DNA from: Candidatus Zixiibacteriota bacterium
Lineage (GTDB): Bacteria > Zixibacteria > MSB-5A5 > GN15 > JAAZOE01
DNA: 22,301 nt
Assembly: GCA_030588275.1 (NCBI GenBank)
Contig: JAUUYJ010000005.1
Span: 1-22,301 of the forward strand
Direction: 5' to 3'
The notes beneath the pieces are model-generated. The model ran no database searches and was not told where the DNA came from. It saw only the letters and a program-made list of their open reading frames with translations. Made by a program: the position numbers and the translations under genes. Positions 16,180-22,301 of this stretch are shown here, piece after piece. Each line of letters starts with the position of its first letter. The stretch's first letter is position 1.

Positions 16180-16708
16180 GAAACCATACGGAATATTGGC
16201 CCGCTTCCAGGATCCCGGCACCCTACTTAAGGCGGCTGAAAGTATTCGGGATGCTGGATACAAAAATTTTGATTGCCACTCCCCCTTCCCGATTCATGGG
16301 ATGGATCAGGCAATGGGGCTGAAGCGCTCGCCTTTGGGTTGGATCGTCGGTGCCACCGCTTTTTGCGGAGGTTCGGCCGCCCTTGGTTTACAATGGTGGA
16401 CGCATGCGATTGAGTACCCGATCGTGATATCGGGTAAGCCGTTTTTCAGCTTTCAGGCTTTTGTTTTGGTGACCTTTGCTATGGCCGTACTGGGTGGAGC
16501 TGTCGCCGCGACTTTTGGGATGCTCTTTTTAAACCGTCTGCCCCGCTACCATAACCACCTCTTTTTTTCAAAGCAGTTTGAAACGACGAGCGACGATTGT
16601 TTCTTTATCAGCATTGATGCCAACGACAAAAATTTTAAAGATCACCAGTCGAAAGAATTTTTGGAATCAATCGGCGGCTATGATGTCGAGCTGATTGTAG
16701 AATCGTAA
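16169..16708 (+). CDS. actD: Alternative complex III subunit ActD (DUF3341)
   Basis: The 179-residue membrane subunit has the DUF3341 signature: a soluble ACT-like front half (YGILARFQDPGTLLKAAESI..., with CHSPFPIHGMDQAMGL) followed by two membrane helices (about 52-72 and 90-118) and a polar C-terminal domain. It is a structural subunit of alternative complex III without cofactors. Of two adjacent ATGs I prefer 16169 (MAIEKPYG), since AAGGAG (16156-16161) is then 7 bases away; ATG 16166 would leave only 4. It starts inside the actC gene and ends 8 bases before actE, so it is co-transcribed. Confidence 0.93.
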   Translation: MAIEKPYGILARFQDPGTLLKAAESIRDAGYKNFDCHSPFPIHGMDQAMGLKRSPLGWIVGATAFCGGSAALGLQWWTHAIEYPIVISGKPFFSFQAFVLVTFAMAVLGGAVAATFGMLFLNRLPRYHNHLFFSKQFETTSDDCFFISIDANDKNFKDHQSKEFLESIGGYDVELIVES

Positions 16709-16716
16709 AAAATATT

Positions 16717-17421
16717 ATGCATAAAACAGAACGGACATATTGTTTGCGAACCGGACAAGTAACGACCCTGATGGTTATCCTGTCTCTTGTGATGCTGTCG
16801 TTTTTGGCCGGCTGTAGTCGCAATCGCCCGGCCCGAAAGCCACCCATCCATCTCAATCCGAATATGGATAATCAGGAAAAGTACAAGGCGCAGTCGGAAA
16901 GCAAGTTTTTTGCCGACGGCTCGACGATGCGCATACCGGTTGATGGAACGGTGGCACGCGGGGAGCTATTTGATGATCCAATTTACAATACCGGTAAATT
17001 GCCCAACGGTAAATTTGTCAAGAAGGTTCCGGTTGAGGTCGATTACGATCTGATTAAGCGTGGCCAGGAACGGTTTAATATTTTTTGCGCTCCTTGTCAC
17101 AGTCGGCTTGGCGATGGCCAGGGATTATTGATTAAAAAAGGATATATTCCTCCCCCGACTTTCCATCAGGATCGAATTCGCCAGATAACTGACGGCGAGA
17201 TGTTTGGCATTATTTCCAACGGTGTCCGGAATATGCCCAGCTATTCAAGCCAGGTGCCGGTCGAGGATCGTTGGGCGATAATCACCTTCCTGCGCGCCTT
17301 ACAGCGAAGCCACAACGCCGACCTGTCTGATATTCCTGCCGACCAAAGAGAAGCGCTTGAAAAAGCAGAAAATGATTCAAAGGAGCAAGAGTCCAAGGTG
17401 GAGGGGGAAGCGGTAAAATGA
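16717..17421 (+). CDS. actE: Alternative complex III subunit ActE, monoheme cytochrome c lipoprotein
   Basis: The 234-residue protein starts with a signal sequence ending in a lipobox (SFLAGC, Cys33), so it should be a periplasm-facing lipoprotein. A single c-type heme site CAPCH spans residues 124-128 in FNIFCAPCHSRLGDG, with a probable axial Met in VRNMPSYSSQV, and the C-terminal cytochrome helix is DRWAIITFLRALQRS. The extension between lipobox and heme domain (NMDNQEKYKAQ...) and DGTVARGELFDD are typical of ActE. The C-terminus is acidic and Lys-rich. The ATG at 16717 lacks a clear ribosome site, perhaps relying on re-initiation after actD. It overlaps actF by four bases (ATGA). Confidence 0.93.
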   Translation: MHKTERTYCLRTGQVTTLMVILSLVMLSFLAGCSRNRPARKPPIHLNPNMDNQEKYKAQSESKFFADGSTMRIPVDGTVARGELFDDPIYNTGKLPNGKFVKKVPVEVDYDLIKRGQERFNIFCAPCHSRLGDGQGLLIKKGYIPPPTFHQDRIRQITDGEMFGIISNGVRNMPSYSSQVPVEDRWAIITFLRALQRSHNADLSDIPADQREALEKAENDSKEQESKVEGEAVK

Positions 17422-18602
17422 AATTAGATGCTTCGACATATCGGTTGAGCGAAGCCGGGCGTCCGGGTCAGATTGGTCTGATTCTTGGCCTTCTCGGATT
17501 GATCGCCGGTGGAGCCGGGTACTGGGTCGATTCCGAGCAGTTTTTCTTTTCCTACCTGACTGCTTTTTTCTATTGGTTTACCTTTGCCATCGGAGGACTC
17601 TTTTTTGTCCTGTTGCATCATCTCGTCGCCGCCACCTGGTCTGTTGTCATCAGGCGGTTAGCCGAATCGGTCATGGCCACTGTGCCATTTATGGCGCTTC
17701 TGTTTATCCCGATTCTGTTTGGCGTACACGATCTGTACCATTGGAGTCATGCCGAAGCGGTTGCTGATGATGTCCTTTTGCAGGGTAAAGCCCCGTATTT
17801 AAATTTTGGATTTTTTGCCCTCCGAGCGGCGCTCTATTTTGGGATATGGACTCTTCTGAGTTACCTGTTACGAAAAATTTCGTTTAAGCAGGACAAGGGG
17901 GAGGTTCAGGATTTCCCACACAAGACAGCCTTTATCTCGGCACCAGGAATGATCGCCTTTGCCCTGACATTGACCTTTGCTTCGTTTGACTGGCTGATGA
18001 CTCTGGACCCGCATTGGTACTCGACAATCTTTGGGGTCTATATCTTTTCCGGGTGCGTCGTATCAATTTTTGCCTTTATGATATTGACCTTCCGTTTCCT
18101 CGGTAAGAACAAGATTCTGACTGAGACGATCACGATTGAGCATTACCATGATATGGGCAAGATGCTGTTTGCTTTTATGGTTTTTTGGGCTTACATGGCT
18201 TTTTCGCAGTATTTTATTATCTGGTACGGAAACGTCCCGGAGGAAACAATCTGGTTTATCCATCGTTGGGAAGGATCGTGGAAAACGATCTCACTTTTAC
18301 TCGTCTTCGGGAACTTTGGTATTCCATTTTTCATCCTGATCACCCGCGTGGCCAAACGAGCCGGTCTTATGATGGTGATAATGCCAATCTGGCTCTTGAT
18401 TATGCACTGGATTGATATTTTCTGGATCGTGACGCCAACTTTGCACAAACACGGATATCATATCTCCTGGATGGATCCGGCCTTGACGATTGGCATCGGT
18501 GGGATTTTCTTCTATCTGGTCTGGAGCCGTTTCATCGCCCGACCGATCATTCCGGTCGGCGACCCCAAATTGAAGGCATCTATTAACAGTTTGAGCCATT
18601 AA
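17418..18602 (+). CDS. actF: Alternative complex III subunit ActF, NrfD-like membrane protein
   Basis: The 394-residue integral membrane protein, second NrfD-like subunit of alternative complex III, pairs with ActC. It is shorter than ActC and has about ten hydrophobic helices, beginning with QIGLILGLLGLIAGGAGYW. Family-typical stretches include the polar FFVLLHHLVAATWSVVIRR, FGVHDLYHWSHAEA and SFDWLMTLDPHWYSTIFGVY. The start ATG at 17418 overlaps the actE stop and is preceded by GAGGGGGAAG. In characterised complexes ActF may carry a proton path, but that is not testable by eye here. It ends two bases before the small gene that follows. Confidence 0.93.
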   Translation: MKLDASTYRLSEAGRPGQIGLILGLLGLIAGGAGYWVDSEQFFFSYLTAFFYWFTFAIGGLFFVLLHHLVAATWSVVIRRLAESVMATVPFMALLFIPILFGVHDLYHWSHAEAVADDVLLQGKAPYLNFGFFALRAALYFGIWTLLSYLLRKISFKQDKGEVQDFPHKTAFISAPGMIAFALTLTFASFDWLMTLDPHWYSTIFGVYIFSGCVVSIFAFMILTFRFLGKNKILTETITIEHYHDMGKMLFAFMVFWAYMAFSQYFIIWYGNVPEETIWFIHRWEGSWKTISLLLVFGNFGIPFFILITRVAKRAGLMMVIMPIWLLIMHWIDIFWIVTPTLHKHGYHISWMDPALTIGIGGIFFYLVWSRFIARPIIPVGDPKLKASINSLSH

Positions 18603-18604
18603 TT

Positions 18605-18943
18605 ATGAATATGAAGACTGTCCAACAAGACGGATACGAAAAACAGGATGTCAATGTCATCAAGGTTATGTTGATTGGCTTTGGCGGAATAATTTTTCTG
18701 GCTGTGATGATTATATTTTTGATCGATTATTTTATCGGATCGCGTGAGGATATCATGAAACAGTCGGCTCTTGAGCCGATTTCATCCGAACTTATCGAAC
18801 TACGCCAAAGGGAACAGGCCAAGCTTGGTTCCTATGGGGTAGAAAACCAGATTACCAATCGCTATTATATTCCGATTGAACGGGCGATCCAGCTCGTCGC
18901 CGAAGATTATCGCACTATTCAGGCAGGCTCCGAGGAGAAGTAA
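18605..18943 (+). CDS. Small single-helix protein inside the act/cox operon
   Basis: The 112-residue protein has one membrane helix (about 19-43, VIKVMLIGFGGIIFLAVMII) and a soluble domain with a Glu/Gln/Arg-rich helix (ELIELRQREQAKLGSYG) and a conserved-looking end (YYIPIERAIQLVAEDY). Small proteins with a 'YG...IPIERAM..L' ending occur next to cytochrome oxidase and complex III genes in several phyla, but I know no established function. It could correspond to the extra small subunit (ActG) seen in Rhodothermus, or be an assembly factor; neither is proven. It lies 2 bases after actF and 1 base before the SCO start, so it is surely part of the transcript. A second ATG at 18611 is possible. 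Confidence 0.8.
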   Translation: MNMKTVQQDGYEKQDVNVIKVMLIGFGGIIFLAVMIIFLIDYFIGSREDIMKQSALEPISSELIELRQREQAKLGSYGVENQITNRYYIPIERAIQLVAEDYRTIQAGSEEK

Positions 18944-18944
18944 A

Positions 18945-19838
18945 TTGAAGCATCAGTCTAATTACATATTAGCCAGGCTCAGGTTGCGCCATTTTTTAAT
19001 TATGACAATGGCGATTATCGCTATCCATGTTAGTCAACCGGCCTCTGCCCAGGTTGTGCGAACCGACGATCCCGCTTTGACCAAAATTGATATTATCGAG
19101 CATTCCGGCGAGACGATTCCTTTGGATATTAAACTGACCGACGAAACCGGTCAGGCGGTTGTTTTGGCCGATTATTTTTCTGAAAATAAACCGGTCGTTA
19201 TGGTTATGGCTTATTACACATGCCCGATGCTGTGCAATTTAGTCCTCAATGGTGTCGCCCAAACCGCCTCCGATATCGACTGGTTGCCGGGAGAAGAATA
19301 TCGGATCGTGACGGTAAGTATCGACTCGACCGAAAGTTTTAAACTGGCAGGAGAAAAAAAGGCTAACTACATCACCAGTATGGGCCGCCCCGAAGCCTCC
19401 TCCGGCTGGAGCTTTTTTACCGCCGAGGGTAACCAGTCACGCCGCTTGGCCGACGCATTGGGCTTCCAGTATTATTATGATGAGGAACTGAAGCAGTATG
19501 CCCATGCCGCGGTTGTTTTCATTTTGACACCGGATGGTGAAATTTCCCGATATCTTTATGGCATCGAGTTTACATCCAGAGATTTCAAGCTGGCTTTGAT
19601 GGAAGCGGCGGACGGAAAGATTGGAACGACGATCGACCGTATTCTTTTGTACTGCTACCATTACGATCCGAACGCCGGCGGATACGTTGTGATGGCTGGT
19701 CGGGTGATGACTTTGGGTGGTGCCGGAATCCTGTTTGTGCTGGTTTTCTTTTTGGGTGGATTTTGGCTTTATGAAATCAGGCGACGACGGCAAACTGCCG
19801 GTCGCATCGACTGTGGCAGAACTCAGGTAACGAGGTAA
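18945..19838 (+). CDS. sco: SCO1/SenC/PrrC family copper chaperone for oxidase CuA assembly
   Basis: The 298-residue thioredoxin-fold protein delivers copper to the CuA site of cytochrome oxidase subunit II. An N-terminal signal sequence ends at about residue 34 (QPASA), the copper-binding CPMLC is at 93-97 in YYTCPMLCNLVL, and the third ligand His is near residue 187 (YAHAAVVFILTPDG). A C-terminal membrane helix (GGAGILFVLVFFLGGFWLY) ends in a basic tail, so it may be membrane-tethered at that end. The TTG at 18945 is preferred because GAGGAG (18932-18937) lies 7 bases upstream and the signal peptide then has a normal N-region; the frame is open further upstream to 18876, inside the previous gene. 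coxB follows after 9 bases. Confidence 0.92.
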   Translation: MKHQSNYILARLRLRHFLIMTMAIIAIHVSQPASAQVVRTDDPALTKIDIIEHSGETIPLDIKLTDETGQAVVLADYFSENKPVVMVMAYYTCPMLCNLVLNGVAQTASDIDWLPGEEYRIVTVSIDSTESFKLAGEKKANYITSMGRPEASSGWSFFTAEGNQSRRLADALGFQYYYDEELKQYAHAAVVFILTPDGEISRYLYGIEFTSRDFKLALMEAADGKIGTTIDRILLYCYHYDPNAGGYVVMAGRVMTLGGAGILFVLVFFLGGFWLYEIRRRRQTAGRIDCGRTQVTR

Positions 19839-19847
19839 GACCAGATA

Positions 19848-20792
19848 ATGGATAGTACCGGAACATTATTTATGCCGCCGGGTCGATCAACGATCGCCGG
19901 TGATGTGGATGCCCTTTTCAATTTTATCATGTACGCCAGTCTGGGATTTTTCCTGATTGTTGTCGTCACCATGATTTACTTTGTCATCCGTTATCGCCGA
20001 CGCGGTGCTGATGCTACGACCCCCGACCTGTCGCATAATCTCAAGTTGGAACTAATCTGGTCGATAGTGCCGACGATTCTCGTCATCATTGTCTTTTTCT
20101 GGGGCTTTAACCTGTTTATGAAAATGAGTATCGTGCCTCACGATGCCTACGAGGTCAAAGTCACCGCCCAACAGTGGTTCTGGAGCTTCAGCTACCCCAA
20201 CGGCAACACCACCGTAAATGAACTGACCGTCCCGGCCGGACGACCGGTTAAGCTTCTGATGTCTTCACAGGATGTTATTCATTCGCTGTTTGTTCCTGAC
20301 TTTCGGATCAAGATGGATGTCTTGCCAAACCGCTACACGATGACCTGGTTTGAAGCGCCGGAAACTGGAACGCACAACCTCTTTTGCGCCGAATATTGCG
20401 GAACCTCACATTCGGAGATGATTGGTCTGGTCAAAGTTTTGACATCCGAGCAATTTGACAAATGGCTGGAAGAAGGAGAATCCTCTGGTGATGGGATGAC
20501 TCCGGCTGAGTATGGCCAAGTGCTATTTAAATCGAAAGCCTGCAACACTTGTCACAAAGTTGACGGTGTGGCCCATACCGGCCCGGCCCTAAACGGTATC
20601 ATGGGCATTTCACATAAATTTACCGATGGTACATCAATCGTGGTTGATGAAAATTATATCCGGGAATCGGTTTTGAATCCTCAGACGAAAATTGTTGAGG
20701 GTTTTCAACCGGTGATGCCGACTTTTCAGGGCATCTTGAGCGAAAAACAGATCGACGCTTTGATCGCCTACTTAAAGTCATTGGAAAAGTGA
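19848..20792 (+). CDS. coxB: Cytochrome c oxidase subunit II with fused cytochrome c domain (caa3 type)
   Basis: Subunit II accepts electrons from outside and passes them to subunit I. The 314-residue protein has two membrane helices (about 23-45 and 68-90), then the cupredoxin domain with the CuA ligands in CAEYCGTSHSEM (C180, E182, C184, H188, M191) plus the upstream His in VIHSLFVPDF, and the aromatic QQWFWSFSYP patch used for electron entry. A class I cytochrome c domain is fused at the C-terminus: heme site CNTCH at 232-236 and axial Met in PVMPTFQG. This is the caa3 arrangement. No cleavable signal is obvious. The start ATG is 9 bases after sco, and coxA follows after 8 bases. Confidence 0.96.
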   Translation: MDSTGTLFMPPGRSTIAGDVDALFNFIMYASLGFFLIVVVTMIYFVIRYRRRGADATTPDLSHNLKLELIWSIVPTILVIIVFFWGFNLFMKMSIVPHDAYEVKVTAQQWFWSFSYPNGNTTVNELTVPAGRPVKLLMSSQDVIHSLFVPDFRIKMDVLPNRYTMTWFEAPETGTHNLFCAEYCGTSHSEMIGLVKVLTSEQFDKWLEEGESSGDGMTPAEYGQVLFKSKACNTCHKVDGVAHTGPALNGIMGISHKFTDGTSIVVDENYIRESVLNPQTKIVEGFQPVMPTFQGILSEKQIDALIAYLKSLEK

Positions 20793-20800
20793 GCAGATAG

Positions 20801-22301
20801 ATGGAAAACGAACCGGTCATAAATTACCTGAACAGCCCGAAAGGGTGGCGAAGTTGGTTATTCACCCTCGATCACAAACGAATCGGGATCATGTACCTGA
20901 TTGCGATCATGACCTTTTTCTCGATTGGTGGCTTGATGGCGCTGATTATCCGGATGGAGCTGTTTACTCCGGGTAGGCTATTTGTCGATAGCAAAACCTA
21001 CAACCAGCTATTCACTTTGCATGGTGCGATAATGATTTTTCTATTCATTATCCCTTCGATTCCAGCCGCATTGGGGAATTTTATTTTGCCGCAAATGCTG
21101 GGGGCCAAAGATGTCGCTTTCCCTCGGATTAATCTTCTGAGTTGGTACATCTACGTTTTCGGATCTTTGTTTTGCCTTTATTCGATTTTTGCCGGAGCGG
21201 TTGATACCGGCTGGACTTTTTATACACCGTACAGCACGACGACATCAACGTCGGTAATATCGATGACGACTGGAGCGTTTATCCTCGGCTTCTCGTCGAT
21301 TTTTACCGGGTTGAACTTTATCGTCACGATCCACAAACTCCGCTTGCCAGGGATGACCTGGTACAAATTGCCGCTGTTTGTTTGGGGTCTGTATGCAACT
21401 GCCATCATTCAGGTTTTGGCCACACCGGTTTTGGGAATCACTTTGGCATTGTTGGTGATGGAACGGACTTTGGGAATTGGCATCTTTGATCCGGCGATGG
21501 GTGGCGATCCGGTTCTGTTCCAGCATTTCTTCTGGTTCTATTCGCATCCGGCGGTCTATATCATGATTCTGCCCGGCATGGGGATCATCAGCGAGCTGGT
21601 CGCGACTTTTTGTAAGAAAAAGATTTTTGGTTACAAGGCAATCGCCTTTTCTTCACTGGCAATCGCCTTTATAAGTTTTATGGTTTGGGGACATCACATG
21701 TTCACCAGCGGCCAGTCGGAATTTGCCGCGATGCTCTTTTCCTTTTTGACCTTTTTGGTTGGTATTCCCTCCGGCATCAAAGTGTTTAACTGGTTGGCGA
21801 CGATGTATCGCGGACGGATCAGTTTGGAAGCACCGATGCTTTATGTCCTGTCATTTCTGTTTCTGTTTTCCATCGGCGGGTTGACCGGTATCTTTTTGGG
21901 TGCGCTGGGAACCGACATTCACCTCCATGACACTTACTTTATCGTGGCCCATTTTCATTATGTGATGATGGGTGGGACAGTGATCGCCTTCTTAGGTGGG
22001 ATACATTTTTGGTGGCCCAAAATGTTTGGGCGGATGTACAGCGAGTTCTGGGCCCGGATAGCGGCAATTTTGATTTTTGTTGGCTTCAACGTCACCTTTT
22101 TCACTCAGTTTTTTCTGGGGACCAAAGGGATGCCGCGTCGCTATCACAACTACCTTGACCAGTACCAACCGCTTCATGCCTTCTCTTCGGTCGGTTCGCT
22201 GATTCTCGGATTGGGTTTTTTGATTATGTTTATCTATCTCATCCATTCATTGTTCAGAGGACGTCGTGCGCCGGGTAACCCCTGGGGATCTTTGACGATG
22301 G
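20801..22301 (+). CDS. coxA: Cytochrome c oxidase subunit I, A2 type (3' end cut by window)
   Basis: This is the catalytic subunit reducing oxygen to water at a heme/CuB site while pumping protons. The first 500 codons are present. All metal ligands are visible: heme a His in LHG (H74) and H386, CuB ligands H249, H298 and H299, and the high-spin heme ligand H384 in VAHFHYV. The cross-linked Tyr is Y253. Helix VI reads YSHPAVY, lacking the usual HPE glutamate but having the Tyr-Ser pair that defines A2-type oxidases such as Rhodothermus caa3. The D-channel Asp in GAKDVAFPRIN and K-channel Lys in PSGIKVF are kept. The ATG at 20801 follows coxB by 8 bases. Confidence 0.97.
   Translation, partial: MENEPVINYLNSPKGWRSWLFTLDHKRIGIMYLIAIMTFFSIGGLMALIIRMELFTPGRLFVDSKTYNQLFTLHGAIMIFLFIIPSIPAALGNFILPQMLGAKDVAFPRINLLSWYIYVFGSLFCLYSIFAGAVDTGWTFYTPYSTTTSTSVISMTTGAFILGFSSIFTGLNFIVTIHKLRLPGMTWYKLPLFVWGLYATAIIQVLATPVLGITLALLVMERTLGIGIFDPAMGGDPVLFQHFFWFYSHPAVYIMILPGMGIISELVATFCKKKIFGYKAIAFSSLAIAFISFMVWGHHMFTSGQSEFAAMLFSFLTFLVGIPSGIKVFNWLATMYRGRISLEAPMLYVLSFLFLFSIGGLTGIFLGALGTDIHLHDTYFIVAHFHYVMMGGTVIAFLGGIHFWWPKMFGRMYSEFWARIAAILIFVGFNVTFFTQFFLGTKGMPRRYHNYLDQYQPLHAFSSVGSLILGLGFLIMFIYLIHSLFRGRRAPGNPWGSLTM

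Noticed and set aside
21545..21559. Loss of the HPE glutamate in CoxA as an inactivating mutation
   Set aside because: The Tyr-Ser preceding the CuB His is the recognised A2-type substitute, and all other ligands are intact.

Overview
The window looks like a chromosomal segment from an uncultured bacterium of the FCB/Zixibacteria type. This rests on recognition, not a search. The main clue is a secreted protein ending in paired dockerin repeats of the 'NVGDAVYLINYVFK' style common in candidate division Zixibacteria. A Rhodothermus-like respiratory chain (alternative complex III plus an A2-type caa3 oxidase) and a TGCAACC/GTC-type ECF promoter pair fit the same part of the tree. Coding strands are dense, start codons are often TTG or GTG, and there is no sign of phage, IS element, CRISPR, tRNA or rRNA.

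Left part (1-7421). A divergent pair of near-consensus sigma-70 promoters (about 729-757 on minus, 874-902 on plus) drives a CcmA/GldA-type ABC ATPase that runs off the left edge, and a secreted DUF1028 / Ig-like / dockerin protein that ends at a clear intrinsic terminator. After a short GC-rich repeat cluster come two translationally coupled HDOD signalling proteins (the second with a C-terminal GAF-like domain), then an ABC exporter ATPase overlapping a large membrane permease.

Middle part (7422-10213). A small membrane protein lies on the minus strand, followed by a candidate 19-residue micro-ORF with a good ribosome binding site. Next is an ECF sigma factor / zinc-type anti-sigma operon on minus, divergent from a DUF6249-like membrane protein on plus. 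The intergenic region holds two back-to-back promoters of identical architecture (TGCAACYTTT-N11-CGGTC), which strongly suggests that the sigma factor controls both directions. A 539-base non-coding stretch follows.

Right part (10214-22301). One tightly packed plus-strand operon encodes an aerobic electron transport module: heme o synthase (ctaB), alternative complex III (actA pentaheme cytochrome, actB Fe-S/molybdopterin-like fusion, actC, actD, actE monoheme lipoprotein, actF), a small one-helix protein, a SCO copper chaperone, coxB (CuA plus fused cytochrome c domain) and the first 500 codons of coxA. Inferred flow: quinol is oxidised at ActC/ActF, electrons pass through the ActB Fe-S clusters and ActA/ActE hemes to the CoxB cytochrome domain and CuA, then to the CoxA heme/CuB site. 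CtaB supplies heme for CoxA and SCO loads copper into CoxB. coxC and coxD would be expected beyond the right edge.

I do not see an overtly new biological system. The parts most worth a second look are the divergent ECF promoter pair with its DUF6249 target, the 19-codon micro-ORF, the GGATCGGGG repeat cluster, and the unnamed small protein inside the respiratory operon.
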